NCBI RefSeq assembly: GCF_013694365.1 | Contig: NZ_CP059275.1 | Coordinates: 496,001 to 560,000 of the forward strand | Length of the DNA: 64,000 bases | Origin: Limosilactobacillus reuteri | GTDB lineage: Bacteria > Bacillota > Bacilli > Lactobacillales > Lactobacillaceae | Direction of reading: 5' to 3' | Part shown: piece after piece, positions 9,610-18,157 of the stretch | Layout: each line of letters begins with the position of its first letter | How positions within the stretch are numbered: position 1 is the stretch's first letter | Translations under genes and position numbers: made by a program | The notes under the pieces: model-generated | What the model was told of the DNA's origin: nothing | What the model saw: only the letters and a program-made list of their open reading frames with translations | Database searches by the model: none

Positions 9610-9777
9610 ATGACTGCATATAAAAATTGTACCCCTAACGAACTTGACTACACAGTTATGAAGGGCGGGAAAACAACAATTAGTGTTAATGGTAAGGATA
9701 TTGTTCTCACTTTTGAAGATATTCCCGCCCCCCTAAATACATGGATATTAAAATATTTTCTGTTCCTAAACATGTAA
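9610..9777 (+). CDS. Small ORF, 55 aa, unknown
   Basis: ATG at 9610 to TAA at 9775-9777, 55 residues, starting MTAYKNCTPNELDYTVMKGGK and containing TISVNGKDIVLTFEDIPAP. That half looks like a short beta-rich domain. The last residues (LNTWILKYFLFLNM) are read from DNA that is also the start of the neighbouring small ORF in another frame, so the tail is probably not under strong selection. The two could be an overlapping pair such as a small toxin-antitoxin unit, but I recognise neither. Confidence 0.5.
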   Translation: MTAYKNCTPNELDYTVMKGGKTTISVNGKDIVLTFEDIPAPLNTWILKYFLFLNM

Positions 9778-9984
9778 ATGAACGAATATGTAATTGGGGT
9801 TGACCTAGGCACAAGTGCAGTCAAGGTTTCAGCGATGGACCGTGATGGCAAGATTGTTGCGCAACAAAGCTATGGCTATGATCTCCATCAGCCTCATCCT
9901 GGCTACAGCGAACAAGATTCGCGAGATTGGCTTTATGAAACAACGATTGTAATTGATCAATTAATTTTAAAAGAACTTAGATAA
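9778..9984 (+). pseudogene. FGGY sugar kinase remnant (gluconokinase/xylulokinase N-terminus)
   Basis: 68 residues starting [20 protein letters not shown], the ATP-phosphate-binding start of FGGY carbohydrate kinases. It continues with [15 protein letters not shown], which resembles gluconokinase and xylulokinase N-termini. Full-length enzymes have about 500 residues. After about residue 56 the sequence ([13 protein letters not shown]) no longer fits the family. The second actin-like domain, with substrate and ATP residues, is missing. The fragment cannot be an active kinase and is best called a decayed gene. Where the rest went (deletion or removed DNA) is not visible. Confidence 0.8.
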
Positions 9985-10824
9985 ATGAATTTTTATATTT
10001 TAGATAATGATAGTAAAATTATTCATTTATTATCCAATATTATTGAAAATGATTTCAATAATACTGTCGTCGGAACAACTTCTAACCCGCAACAGGCCTA
10101 TGACGATGCAATGCGCCTAGGAATTGATATCATGTTTATCGATTATGCAATGCCAGCAATGGATGGAGTTCAACTTATTCAAAAAATTCAGGACAGTCAT
10201 CATTATCCACACTTCATTATGACTGCTCAAGCAATTCTGCCTTCTGTTAAAACAAGTGCATATCAACATGGAATTGATTTTTTTATTGAAAAACCACTAA
10301 ACATTGCAGAAGTTAAGTCAGTGATTAAACTAGCAGCGCAAAATATTAATATGTCTAACCGTCTCCTTCAAGTTTTGGACCTTGTAAGTGGTGCTGCAAC
10401 GAATAATAATACAGTTACGATCAGTGGGAAAAATAAGAAAAAAGAAAACGCTCAGTCCATCTTACGTTTTCTCGGTATTACAGCTGGAAATGGCGCTCCT
10501 GCAATTAACAAACTTATTAATACGATGATTGAACGGGAAATTAGTTTTGATGAGGTTAACTTTGAAGAATTTTTCCAATGTAATGAGCATGGCAAAAAGA
10601 TAATTTTCCAACGAATTCGACGCGATATAAAAACTGGTCTTAATAATCTCGCACATATGTGTATGGATTATCCAGAAAACGACATTATTTTGGAATATGC
10701 GAATAACTTATATGAATATAAAAATGTCCACAATGAAATTTCATTTCTCAAAGGAGAGCGTACTAATGGTGGGCAAGTGTCACTAAAACACTTCTTTAAT
10801 GGATTGATTCAAGAAATAAATTAA
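9985..10824 (+). CDS. YcbB/GlnL-type response regulator
   Basis: 279 residues. The receiver domain (1-118) has D8, phospho-acceptor D53 (FIDYAMP), T80 and K103 (IEKPL). The remainder (about 145-279) matches the all-helical DNA-binding region of YcbB/GlnL regulators (GNGAPAINKLINTMIEREI ... RIRRDIKTGLNNLAHMCMDYPENDIILEYANNLYEY). In Bacillus this family controls glutamine uptake and use with a paired kinase. No kinase gene is adjacent here, so it may be orphaned or its partner may lie elsewhere. Family assignment is moderately firm; the target is unknown. Confidence 0.8.
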   Translation: MNFYILDNDSKIIHLLSNIIENDFNNTVVGTTSNPQQAYDDAMRLGIDIMFIDYAMPAMDGVQLIQKIQDSHHYPHFIMTAQAILPSVKTSAYQHGIDFFIEKPLNIAEVKSVIKLAAQNINMSNRLLQVLDLVSGAATNNNTVTISGKNKKKENAQSILRFLGITAGNGAPAINKLINTMIEREISFDEVNFEEFFQCNEHGKKIIFQRIRRDIKTGLNNLAHMCMDYPENDIILEYANNLYEYKNVHNEISFLKGERTNGGQVSLKHFFNGLIQEIN

Positions 10825-11832
10825 ATGGCTTTTAATTTACGTAATCGTAGTTTCTTAACTCTTGCAGATTTTAACACTCGGGAAATGGAATACATGCTTG
10901 ATCTTGCTGAAGATTTAAAGAAGGCAAAATATGCTGGTTATGAAGGCAAGAATCTTGAAGGTAAGAACATTGCTTTAATTTTTGAAAAGAGTTCTACTCG
11001 TACTCGTTGTTCTTTTGAAGTTGGTGCTAAGGATGAAGGTGCTCATGTAACTTACCTTGGCCCATCAGGTTCGCACATCGGTCACAAGGAATCTGTTAAG
11101 GATACTGCACGAGTTCTTGGTGGAATGTTTGATGGTATCGAATACCGTGGATTCTCACAACGCAATGTTGAAATTTTAGCTAAGTACTCTGGTGTACCAG
11201 TTTGGAATGGTTTAACCGACGAAGACCACCCAACACAAGTACTTGCTGACTTCTTAACCGCTCACGAAGTATTGAAGAAGCCTTACAAGGACATCAAGTT
11301 TGCCTTTGTAGGTGACGGTCAAGACAATGTTTCAAATGCATTGATGCTTGGTGCCGCTGTAATGGGGATGGAATACCACGTTGTTACTCCTAAGGAATTG
11401 GAACCAACTAAGGAAACTCTAGATAAGGCTAATGAAATTGCTGCCAAGACTGGTGCTAAGATTGTTGTTACTAATGACATCAAAGAAGGTGTCAAAGGTA
11501 TGGACGTAATCTATGCTGATGTTTGGGTATCAATGGGTGAATCTGATGATATGTGGGAAAAGCGGATCAACCTTCTTAAGCCTTACCAAGTAACAATGGA
11601 TGTTATGAAGGCTACTGAAAACCCTAATGTTCTCTTTGAACACTGTCTTCCTGCATTCCACAACCTCGACACTGAAGTTGGTAAGGAAATTGAAAAGAAG
11701 TTTGGCTTAAAGGAAATGGAAGTTACTGACGAAGTATTCGAAAGTGAACATTCAGTTGTCTTCCGTGAAGCCGAAAACCGGATGCACACTATCAAGGCTG
11801 TAATGGTTGCAACTTTGGGTGAACAAAACTAA
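10825..11832 (+). CDS. arcB: Ornithine carbamoyltransferase (catabolic)
   Basis: 335 residues. The carbamoyl-phosphate loop STRTR is at 57-61, the DHPTQVLAD block at 134-142, and the ornithine-binding HCLPAFH at 273-279. All active-site residues are present. It is followed directly by carbamate kinase, so its role is most likely the arginine deiminase pathway: citrulline plus phosphate gives ornithine and carbamoyl phosphate. Strong codon bias suggests high expression. arcA, argR and antiporters lie about 12 kb further on. Confidence 0.96.
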   Translation: MAFNLRNRSFLTLADFNTREMEYMLDLAEDLKKAKYAGYEGKNLEGKNIALIFEKSSTRTRCSFEVGAKDEGAHVTYLGPSGSHIGHKESVKDTARVLGGMFDGIEYRGFSQRNVEILAKYSGVPVWNGLTDEDHPTQVLADFLTAHEVLKKPYKDIKFAFVGDGQDNVSNALMLGAAVMGMEYHVVTPKELEPTKETLDKANEIAAKTGAKIVVTNDIKEGVKGMDVIYADVWVSMGESDDMWEKRINLLKPYQVTMDVMKATENPNVLFEHCLPAFHNLDTEVGKEIEKKFGLKEMEVTDEVFESEHSVVFREAENRMHTIKAVMVATLGEQN

Positions 11833-12765
11833 ATGGCTAAAGTAGTCGTTGCTTTAGGGGGAAATGCATTAGGCAAATCACCTGAAGAACAATTAAAGTT
11901 AGTAAAGAATACTGCTTCCTCATTAATTGGGCTCATTGCTGCAGGGAATCAAGTAGTTATTAGCCACGGTAATGGTCCACAAGTGGGTGCCATTAATTTA
12001 GGGATGAATTTTGCTGCTGAACACGGTAAAACTGCTGCTTTTCCTTTCCCAGAATGTGGCGCAATGAGTCAAGGTTATATTGGCTACCATTTGCAACAAA
12101 GTTTAGAAAATGAATTACACCGTCGTTGGATGAATAAGAGTGTGGCAACGATTGTAACGCAAATTGCAGTTGACCCTAATGATCCTGCTTTTGAAAATCC
12201 ATCAAAGCCGGTTGGCGACTTCTACACTAAAAAACAAGCTGATGAAATTGCCAAAGAAAAGGGCTACACTTTTAAAGAAGATGCGGGCCGTGGATACCGT
12301 CAAGTTGTTCCCTCTCCACTACCGATGAAGATTATGGAACTTGATAGCATCAAAACATTGATTGACGCTGACAAGCTTGTTATTGCCGGTGGTGGTGGTG
12401 GTGTACCTGTAATCATCACTGATAAAGGACTTGAAGGAGTTCCAGCGGTTATTGATAAGGACCGTTCAAGTGCCTTGCTAGCTGACAAGATCGATGCTGA
12501 TAAGTTAATTATTTTAACTGCCGTTGATCATGTTTATGTTAACTATGGAAAGCCGGATGAAAAAGCTCTTAAGACGTTAAACGTTGCAGAAGCTCAGAAA
12601 TACATGAAGGAAGGACAGTTTGCTGCTGGTAGTATGCTACCTAAGATTGAAGCATGTCTTTCATTTGTTGAAGGTCATCCAGAACGAGAAGCATTAATTA
12701 CTTCATTAGATGGTCTTGATGATGCTCTTACCGGTAAAGTCGGGACAGTTATTCGTGATAACTAA
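11833..12765 (+). CDS. arcC: Carbamate kinase
   Basis: 310 residues of the amino-acid kinase fold. The N-terminal phosphate loop is [16 protein letters not shown]. Further blocks are [14 protein letters not shown], the Gly-rich [10 protein letters not shown] and [27 protein letters not shown] (residues about 201-227), which carry substrate and nucleotide contacts. It transfers phosphate from carbamoyl phosphate to ADP, giving ATP, CO2 and ammonia, the energy-yielding last step of the arginine deiminase pathway. It abuts arcB. Confidence 0.96.
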   Translation: MAKVVVALGGNALGKSPEEQLKLVKNTASSLIGLIAAGNQVVISHGNGPQVGAINLGMNFAAEHGKTAAFPFPECGAMSQGYIGYHLQQSLENELHRRWMNKSVATIVTQIAVDPNDPAFENPSKPVGDFYTKKQADEIAKEKGYTFKEDAGRGYRQVVPSPLPMKIMELDSIKTLIDADKLVIAGGGGGVPVIITDKGLEGVPAVIDKDRSSALLADKIDADKLIILTAVDHVYVNYGKPDEKALKTLNVAEAQKYMKEGQFAAGSMLPKIEACLSFVEGHPEREALITSLDGLDDALTGKVGTVIRDN

Positions 12766-13680
12766 ATGTCAAATAAAAAAGTTTTAGGTACAGCGATGAT
12801 TATTACTGCCTGTACCTTTTGGGGTATTTCAGGGCTTTTTGCGAAGGCCCTTTTTAATGTTAGTAGTTCAATTACATCAATGTGGTTAACGCAGGTTCGA
12901 ATGGTTTCAGCTGGAATTATTTTAGTCTTATTAAGCCAAATTCGTGGGGAGCATCCCTTTCAAATTTTTAAGGATCTTCACTCTGCATGGATTATCTTTG
13001 CATATGGTGTTTTTGGGTTAGTCCCGGTTCAATATGCTTATTTTATGGCTGTCCAATATGGGAATGCTTCGATCGCAACCATCCTTCAATTTATCGGGCC
13101 CTTTTTTATCATTGCTTATCAAGCTGTGTTTCGACACCTGCCACCGCGACGAATTGAAATTATTAGTGCAATTATCGCCTTTTTAGGTGTTTTTATTATC
13201 GCAACTCATGGTCAATTTAACCATTTAGCAATGACGCTTAGTGTTTTAATATGGGGATTAATTTCTGCAATTGGTGTTGCAACAAACACCTTAATTCCAC
13301 AAAACATGCTTCGCGAAGGTCGAGTTCCCTCATTAATTATTACGGGGTGGGGGCTATTATTTGCCGGATTAACCTTAGTGCTTATTCACCCTAGTCAACC
13401 ACATATTCCTAACGTTCCTTCAGTTTGGTTATATGTGTTAGGCATTCTAGTAATTGGGACCTTAATTCCCTTTCAGCTAGCTAATAATTCATTAAAATAT
13501 ATCGATGCAACTACATTTAGTTTAATGGATGCATTTGAACCTTTATCAGCAACAATTGGTTCAGTCCTGATTTTTCATTTACAAATGACGGGAGCAGATA
13601 TTCTTGGTTCGATTTTAGTTATCGTTGCAGTACTTGCGATTAACATTCGCATTCCACAGAAAAAATTAAAGAGTAGCTAA
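12766..13680 (+). CDS. EamA/DMT-family transporter
   Basis: 304 residues with ten predicted membrane helices arranged as two EamA repeats (about 8-140 and 152-290). The protein starts GTAMIITACTFWGISGLFAK, and the second repeat contains LSVLIWGLISAIGVATNTLIP. The C-terminal basic tail (RIPQKKLKSS) is cytoplasmic. DMT carriers move amino acids, nucleotides or metabolites, often outward. The specific substrate is not evident. Position after arcBC might hint at amino-acid or amine export, but that is weak. Confidence 0.85.
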   Translation: MSNKKVLGTAMIITACTFWGISGLFAKALFNVSSSITSMWLTQVRMVSAGIILVLLSQIRGEHPFQIFKDLHSAWIIFAYGVFGLVPVQYAYFMAVQYGNASIATILQFIGPFFIIAYQAVFRHLPPRRIEIISAIIAFLGVFIIATHGQFNHLAMTLSVLIWGLISAIGVATNTLIPQNMLREGRVPSLIITGWGLLFAGLTLVLIHPSQPHIPNVPSVWLYVLGILVIGTLIPFQLANNSLKYIDATTFSLMDAFEPLSATIGSVLIFHLQMTGADILGSILVIVAVLAINIRIPQKKLKSS

Positions 13681-14262
13681 GTGCTTACTCAATCGTGGCT
13701 ACACCGAATAACCGGCAAAGAAGTTGCAACCCCAACTAAACAAAACGCTGACCAACAAACTGGGGTACAAGATACACCCGCTGATGCACGCTGGGAACAA
13801 AACTCTGCAACGATCTATGTTAATATCAGTAATCCAGTATTAAAGAATGCAACAGACACCGCAATTGCCCAATGGAATAACACGAAGTCATTCACATTTA
13901 AAATCGTTAATGATAAGAATGCAAATATTAGTGTTTCCGCTGTTAATGATCCAAATAATGGGGCAGCGGGGCTTACCAATACAAGCATGAATTCCGCAAC
14001 TGGATATTATCTGCACGCAACAGTAGAGCTAAATTCTTACTACCTATTAAATCCTGCCTTTGGCTACTCACAAGAACGAATCGTAAATACTGCTGAGCAT
14101 GAATTAGGGCATGCAATTGGTCTACATCACACGAACAAGATTTCTGTGATGCAGCCAGCTGGATCATATTATCCCATTCAATCACGAGACATAGAGGCTG
14201 TGAAGGCTTTATATTCACGAACTCCACAACCAATCATCGCCGAAAACAATTCCAACAGATAG
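13681..14262 (+). CDS. Matrixin-like zinc metalloprotease (M10), no secretion signal visible
   Basis: 193 residues, GTG start. The zinc motif HELGHAIGLHH gives ligands H140, H144 and H150 with catalytic E141, followed by a Met-turn (SVMQP, M157). Upstream, ARWEQNSATIYVNIS and the Ala/Trp helix ATDTAIAQWNN fit the start of the matrixin catalytic fold. Lactobacillus relatives are exported, but here the N-terminus (LTQSWLHRITGKEVATP) has no clear signal peptide. The true start may lie further upstream, in removed DNA, or the 5' end may be broken. Substrates are unknown. It precedes a copper-related group. Confidence 0.85.
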   Translation: MLTQSWLHRITGKEVATPTKQNADQQTGVQDTPADARWEQNSATIYVNISNPVLKNATDTAIAQWNNTKSFTFKIVNDKNANISVSAVNDPNNGAAGLTNTSMNSATGYYLHATVELNSYYLLNPAFGYSQERIVNTAEHELGHAIGLHHTNKISVMQPAGSYYPIQSRDIEAVKALYSRTPQPIIAENNSNR

Positions 14263-14631
14263 TTGAGAATTGCCGTTATAATTATTGCCCTACTTTTGAT
14301 TGCATTTATTGTTTGGTGGTTCTTCGGAAAGCATACAGAGTCGGCGGGAAAATCAACTATTGTTAATGATGAACAAACTGCAACGATTGTCGTTAATGGT
14401 GGTTATTCTCCATCAACCGTTACCTTGAAAAAGGGAATTCCGGCTCAAGTTAACTTTGATATGCATGACTCGACGGCTTGTTTATCACATGTAGTATTTG
14501 AACAGCTAGGAGTTAATAAGGACTTAACAAAGCAAAAGATTACGACGATTAATATTCCAACAGATAAAGCCCAGACTTTTAATTTTGCTTGTGGAATGGA
14601 TATGTTTCATGGAAAGGTGATTGTTAAATAA
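14263..14631 (+). CDS. Membrane-anchored cupredoxin-like protein
   Basis: 122 residues, TTG start. One N-terminal membrane helix (about 3-21, ending WWFFGK) anchors an external domain of about 90 residues. The domain resembles the EfeO-type cupredoxin-like fold. It starts TATIVVNGGYSPSTVTLKKG, has C73 and H76 (TACLSH), and ends CGMDMFHGKVIVK with C110, M112, M114 and H116. These Cys/Met/His residues are likely copper ligands. A soluble paralogue and a copper-type P-ATPase follow, so it probably handles Cu(I) at the outer membrane face. The exact role (chaperone, sensor or storage) is inferred. Confidence 0.82.
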   Translation: MRIAVIIIALLLIAFIVWWFFGKHTESAGKSTIVNDEQTATIVVNGGYSPSTVTLKKGIPAQVNFDMHDSTACLSHVVFEQLGVNKDLTKQKITTINIPTDKAQTFNFACGMDMFHGKVIVK

Positions 14632-14919
14632 ATGAGTATTTTTTCAAAAAATCAAACTAAAAAAGTTGTTGTTAATGCAGAAAACCATGGTTACAAGCCA
14701 GAAACGGTTATTTTCAAGCAGGGCAAACCAGCTCGATTAAAGTTTATCCCGTCTGATAATATGGGATGTATGAACGAAGTCGTCTTTAAGGAACTTGGGA
14801 TTGATGAAAAGTTAGACGGTAAAAAAGAAGTTACTGTTGATATTCCAACTGACAAGCCAAGAACTTATAACTATGCTTGCGGAATGGATATGTTTCATGG
14901 AAAGGTTATTGTAAAGTAA
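14632..14919 (+). CDS. Cytoplasmic cupredoxin-like protein, paralogue of the preceding one
   Basis: 95 residues with the same domain as the previous gene but without a membrane helix or signal. It has ENHGYKPETVIFKQGKPA, C46 (NMGCMNE), and the same end CGMDMFHGKVIVK with C83, M85, M87 and H89. The DNA for this end is nearly identical between the two genes (about 14586-14631 and 14874-14919), so they are a tandem duplication. One copy would act outside and one inside, on either side of the ATPase that follows. A role as copper donor to that pump is a reasonable inference. Confidence 0.82.
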   Translation: MSIFSKNQTKKVVVNAENHGYKPETVIFKQGKPARLKFIPSDNMGCMNEVVFKELGIDEKLDGKKEVTVDIPTDKPRTYNYACGMDMFHGKVIVK

Positions 14920-16857
14920 ATGAAGCTCACAAACATTCAGCGATTTTGGATTTCATTTGTATTATCAATTCCAATGTTAATACAAATGCTTGCGATGCCT
15001 TTTCACTGGATGATGCCTGCCTATGATTGGATAGCATTAATTACTACTACTATTATTATGGCAATTTCAGCATTTCCATATTGGAAAAGTGCGATCGCTG
15101 CATTTAAGAAACATAGTGCAAATATGAATACCCTAGTTGCCACAGGAACAGCTGTCGCTTATTTTTATAGTATTTTTGCAATGATAACTGATAGGGCAGT
15201 TTATTTTGAAAGTGCTGCTTTTGTTACTGTCTTTGTTTTACTGGGGGATGCGATGGAAGAGAAAATGCATAATAATGCTTCCAATGCTCTTGGTAAGTTG
15301 ATGGGCCTTCAAGCAAACGATGCTGAAGTCTTAAAAGATGGCAAATTTGTCAAAGTACCACTCGATCAAGTTCAAGTTGGCGACCTTATTCGGGTCAAGC
15401 CAGGTGAAAAAGTACCCGTAGACGGAACAATTCTGGAAGGGGTAACTTCTCTGGATGAGTCGATGGTTACTGGTGAAAGTATGCCGGTAATTAAAAAAGT
15501 TGGCGATACTGTTGTTGGTTCAACAATTAATAATAATGGGACGATTACTTTTAAAGCCACAAAGGTTGGAGCGGATACAATGCTTGCCCAAATTGTTGAC
15601 CTAGTAAAAAAAGCGCAAACCAGTCATGCTCCTATCCAGAACTTAACAGATAAGATTTCAAATGTGTTTGTCCCAGCAGTAATGATTATTGCTATTTTGA
15701 CATTTATGATTTGGTATTCCTTTGTTGGCGCAACATTTGTTCAAGCATTATTATTTGCTGTTTCAGTAATTGTCATTACCTGTCCGTGCGCATTAGGTTT
15801 AGCAACTCCAACAGCATTAATGGTTGGTACTGCAAGAAGTGCTAAGATGGGTGTCCTTATTAAGAATGGTGAAGTTCTTCAAGAAGTAAGTAATATTGAT
15901 ACTGTTGTGTTTGATAAAACAGGGACAATTACGGTCGGCAAACCAGTTGTAACTGATATTGTTGGCGATGCTAAAAAAGTATTAACAATAGCTGCTAGTC
16001 TTGAGGAATCGTCTGAGCACCCGTTGGCATCTGCAATTCTTCAAAAGGCAAAAAATAAAGAGATCTCACCAGCAAAGGTAGATAAATTTGAAGCAATTGA
16101 AGGTAAGGGTGTGCGTGCAGATTATAATGGGCAAGTAGCATTTGTTGGTAGCAATCGGCTTTTGGTTGATGTAAATATTTCCCGGGAAATGGCATCACGT
16201 GCAGAAAAATTACAGAACGAAGCTAAAACAGTTGTTTATGTTGGTCTTGATGGGAAAATAATCGGCTTAGTTGCCATTCAAGATGTTCCGAAGTCGAGTT
16301 CAAAAGATGCAATTGCGGAGCTAAAAGCACGTGGATTAATGACTGTGATGTTAACTGGTGATAATAAACGGGTAGCTCAAGCAATAGCTGATGAAGTTGG
16401 TATCGATAGGGTAATTGCTGAAGTAATGCCGAATGACAAAGCTCAACAAATTAAGGAACTTCAGGACAAGGGTAAAAAAGTTGCTTTTGTTGGTGATGGA
16501 ATTAATGATGCCCCTGCTTTGTCGACAGCTGATGTTGGAATTGCAATGGGATCTGGAACTGATATCGCAATTGACTCTGGTGGAATCGTTCTCGTTCAAA
16601 ACGATTTGCGAGGAGTTGTCCGGGCACTTGATATTTCTAAGAAGACCTTTAACCGGATTAAATTAAATCTCTTCTGGGCGCTCATTTACAATGTCATTGG
16701 TATTCCAATCGCTGCAGGGCTATTTGCATTTGTGGGCTTTACGCTTAGTCCGGAGCTTGCCGGCCTAGCAATGGCCTTTAGTTCTGTTTCTGTTGTTAGT
16801 TCTTCTCTGCTGTTAAATAAAACTAAGATTGCGGGAGACCATGTTGTTCAGGCTTAA
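14920..16857 (+). CDS. Copper-type P1B ATPase without N-terminal metal-binding domain
   Basis: 645 residues. Two helices start near residue 8, followed by the second pair near 66-110. The actuator TGES is at 184-187, the ion-site CPC at 288-290 ([18 protein letters not shown]), the phosphorylation site DKTGT with D332 and the [10 protein letters not shown] nucleotide-domain motif in the middle, then [10 protein letters not shown] and a final helix pair. CPC plus this architecture points to Cu(I)/Ag(I) efflux (CopA/CopB). It has no CxxC HMA domain and no His-rich start, which most such pumps carry. The small cupredoxin-like proteins just before it could supply that metal-delivery function. Confidence 0.92.
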   Translation: MKLTNIQRFWISFVLSIPMLIQMLAMPFHWMMPAYDWIALITTTIIMAISAFPYWKSAIAAFKKHSANMNTLVATGTAVAYFYSIFAMITDRAVYFESAAFVTVFVLLGDAMEEKMHNNASNALGKLMGLQANDAEVLKDGKFVKVPLDQVQVGDLIRVKPGEKVPVDGTILEGVTSLDESMVTGESMPVIKKVGDTVVGSTINNNGTITFKATKVGADTMLAQIVDLVKKAQTSHAPIQNLTDKISNVFVPAVMIIAILTFMIWYSFVGATFVQALLFAVSVIVITCPCALGLATPTALMVGTARSAKMGVLIKNGEVLQEVSNIDTVVFDKTGTITVGKPVVTDIVGDAKKVLTIAASLEESSEHPLASAILQKAKNKEISPAKVDKFEAIEGKGVRADYNGQVAFVGSNRLLVDVNISREMASRAEKLQNEAKTVVYVGLDGKIIGLVAIQDVPKSSSKDAIAELKARGLMTVMLTGDNKRVAQAIADEVGIDRVIAEVMPNDKAQQIKELQDKGKKVAFVGDGINDAPALSTADVGIAMGSGTDIAIDSGGIVLVQNDLRGVVRALDISKKTFNRIKLNLFWALIYNVIGIPIAAGLFAFVGFTLSPELAGLAMAFSSVSVVSSSLLLNKTKIAGDHVVQA

Positions 16858-17334
16858 ATGGCAGCTGCATTTTTAGTTCATACTCGATTAAGCTGGGGAA
16901 AAACGTGCGATTATTTAATTGCTAATGATGTTGAGCCGGGGTTAATGCATCGTTATGAGACACGAGAAGATTGGCAAGGAGTTATTCTTGATGCATTGAT
17001 CAATGTTCCTTTAGCACCGTATTTGCCAAGTGGTCAGCCTATTCCGCCAATTGGAACGGCAAAAGTAATAGGGGTGGAAGCAGTTGATCCGTCACAGGTT
17101 AAAAAAAATGTGCAACGGACACGAAGTCAATTTATAATGGCAACCATTTGGAAAAAGCAATCGGCCTTAAAAAACTATAATTTCTTACATCATGATTATG
17201 ACAAATGGACGCAAAAGCAAATTTGGGCCGATATTGATTACTGGTGTAATTCTAAAAAACATCCCATTATCGATTTAATTACAAAATGGCGTTGCACCCG
17301 TCAACACCAACGATTACGTGCTGAAGAGAAATGA
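16858..17334 (+). CDS. Hypothetical protein, 158 aa
   Basis: 158 residues, no recognised family. It starts AAAFLVHTRLSWGKTCDYL, has a Pro-rich middle (LAPYLPSGQPIPPIGTAKVIG) and a basic, Trp-rich C-terminal half (WTQKQIWADIDYWCNSKKHP ... RCTRQHQRLRAEEK). It has no signal peptide or membrane helix. The basic end could bind nucleic acid, but nothing specific supports that. It abuts tRNA-Gln. It appears intact. Confidence 0.6.
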   Translation: MAAAFLVHTRLSWGKTCDYLIANDVEPGLMHRYETREDWQGVILDALINVPLAPYLPSGQPIPPIGTAKVIGVEAVDPSQVKKNVQRTRSQFIMATIWKKQSALKNYNFLHHDYDKWTQKQIWADIDYWCNSKKHPIIDLITKWRCTRQHQRLRAEEK

Positions 17335-17407
17335 TGGGCATTCGCCAAACTGGTAAGGCAGTGGACTCTGAATCCATAATTTACTGGTTCGAGACCAGTA
17401 TGCCCAA
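17335..17407 (+). tRNA. tRNA-Gln (CTG anticodon)
   Basis: A 73-base cloverleaf. Acceptor arms TGGGCAT and ATGCCCA pair fully, with discriminator A. The anticodon stem GTGGA/TCCAT encloses loop CTCTGAA, giving anticodon CTG, which reads CAG (Gln). The T arm CTGGTTCGAGACCAG is canonical. CCA is not encoded. It lies between two protein genes with no spacer, so its original flanks are missing. Confidence 0.93.
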
Positions 17408-17737
17408 ATGGCTAGTAATTCTGATTCAATTTATTATGTTTTAACAAAACTAAAGCATCATCCAGAGTTAATTAAAAGCATTAGACCACGTTATACTAAT
17501 ACGGTTATGGTTCTTTTTGATGATTCCTTAAAGATAGCGGATGCTTCATTTTATTTTCCCGTTGATCGTTTCATGGTCAATCGTTTGTCAAATGATTTTG
17601 TGGCAAAGAATGGTGACCTTCTTGATAGCTATTTTTCGATGACCAATGGAACGAAGAAAAATTACCATGATGTTTGGGCGACCACCTGTCATATTCCAGA
17701 AGAGAAAGTATATTTATTAGAATTATCATTTGAATAA
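17408..17737 (+). CDS. Hypothetical protein, 109 aa
   Basis: 109 residues with no recognised domain. The protein is soluble, with alternating beta-like stretches (NTVMVLFDDSLKIADASFYFP) and a final acidic segment (IPEEKVYLLELSFE). No signal peptide. It lies between tRNA-Gln and a split antiporter gene. Nothing in the sequence suggests a function. Confidence 0.6.
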   Translation: MASNSDSIYYVLTKLKHHPELIKSIRPRYTNTVMVLFDDSLKIADASFYFPVDRFMVNRLSNDFVAKNGDLLDSYFSMTNGTKKNYHDVWATTCHIPEEKVYLLELSFE

Positions 17738-18157
17738 GTGCTTGTTTCAACGATTGTTTTAACGGTAGCGGCAGTTTTAAGTAGTATTATTTCCAGCTTT
17801 TTTCCGCACTTTTCAATTAATTATATTAGTATTTTCGTCGGCTTAATTATTGGCTTAGTTCCCTTTTTTAATAGTCGTGTTGCTCCTTTCCACACAGAAG
17901 TATTCATGTATATAGTAGCTCCATTGATTTATTTTAAGGGGCAATCAACGAGAATAAATTTAATTGGAAAAAGGTTGCGACAAATCTTTGAAACGGCTGT
18001 CCTCTTAGTGATTGTAGGAACAATATTTGCAGGTTTTACTGTATCGCTTTTAGAAATTCCACTGGCACTAGCATTTCTGATGGGTGCCTTAAGTACTCCG
18101 ACCGATGCTACTGCAACTGAATCAGTTTCAGAAGGTTTAATTGTTCCTGAAAGATAA
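17738..18157 (+). pseudogene. CPA1 Na+/H+ antiporter, N-terminal part of a split gene
   Basis: 139 residues, GTG start, about four membrane helices. The end, STPTDATATESVSEGLIVPER, is the conserved region that in NhaP/CPA1 antiporters continues without a break into ESLFNDASGI. Here a TAA follows PER, and the next gene begins MESLFNDASGI. Only a few residues are missing between them, so one antiporter gene has been cut by a nonsense change or small frameshift. If a CAA (Gln) became TAA, a single base change explains it. The N-terminal part alone should not transport. Confidence 0.82.

Larger units (their letters stand above)
9445..9777 (+). repeat. 37-bp direct duplicate (9445-9481 = 9741-9777)
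   Basis: The first 37 bases of the ORF at 9445 are exactly repeated as the last 37 bases of the ORF at 9610. The simplest reading is that the two genes overlap by 37 bp in the chromosome, with the 9610 gene upstream. The shared DNA was written once for each gene, and the pair appears in reverse order because both lie on the minus strand of the source genome. Confidence 0.85.
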
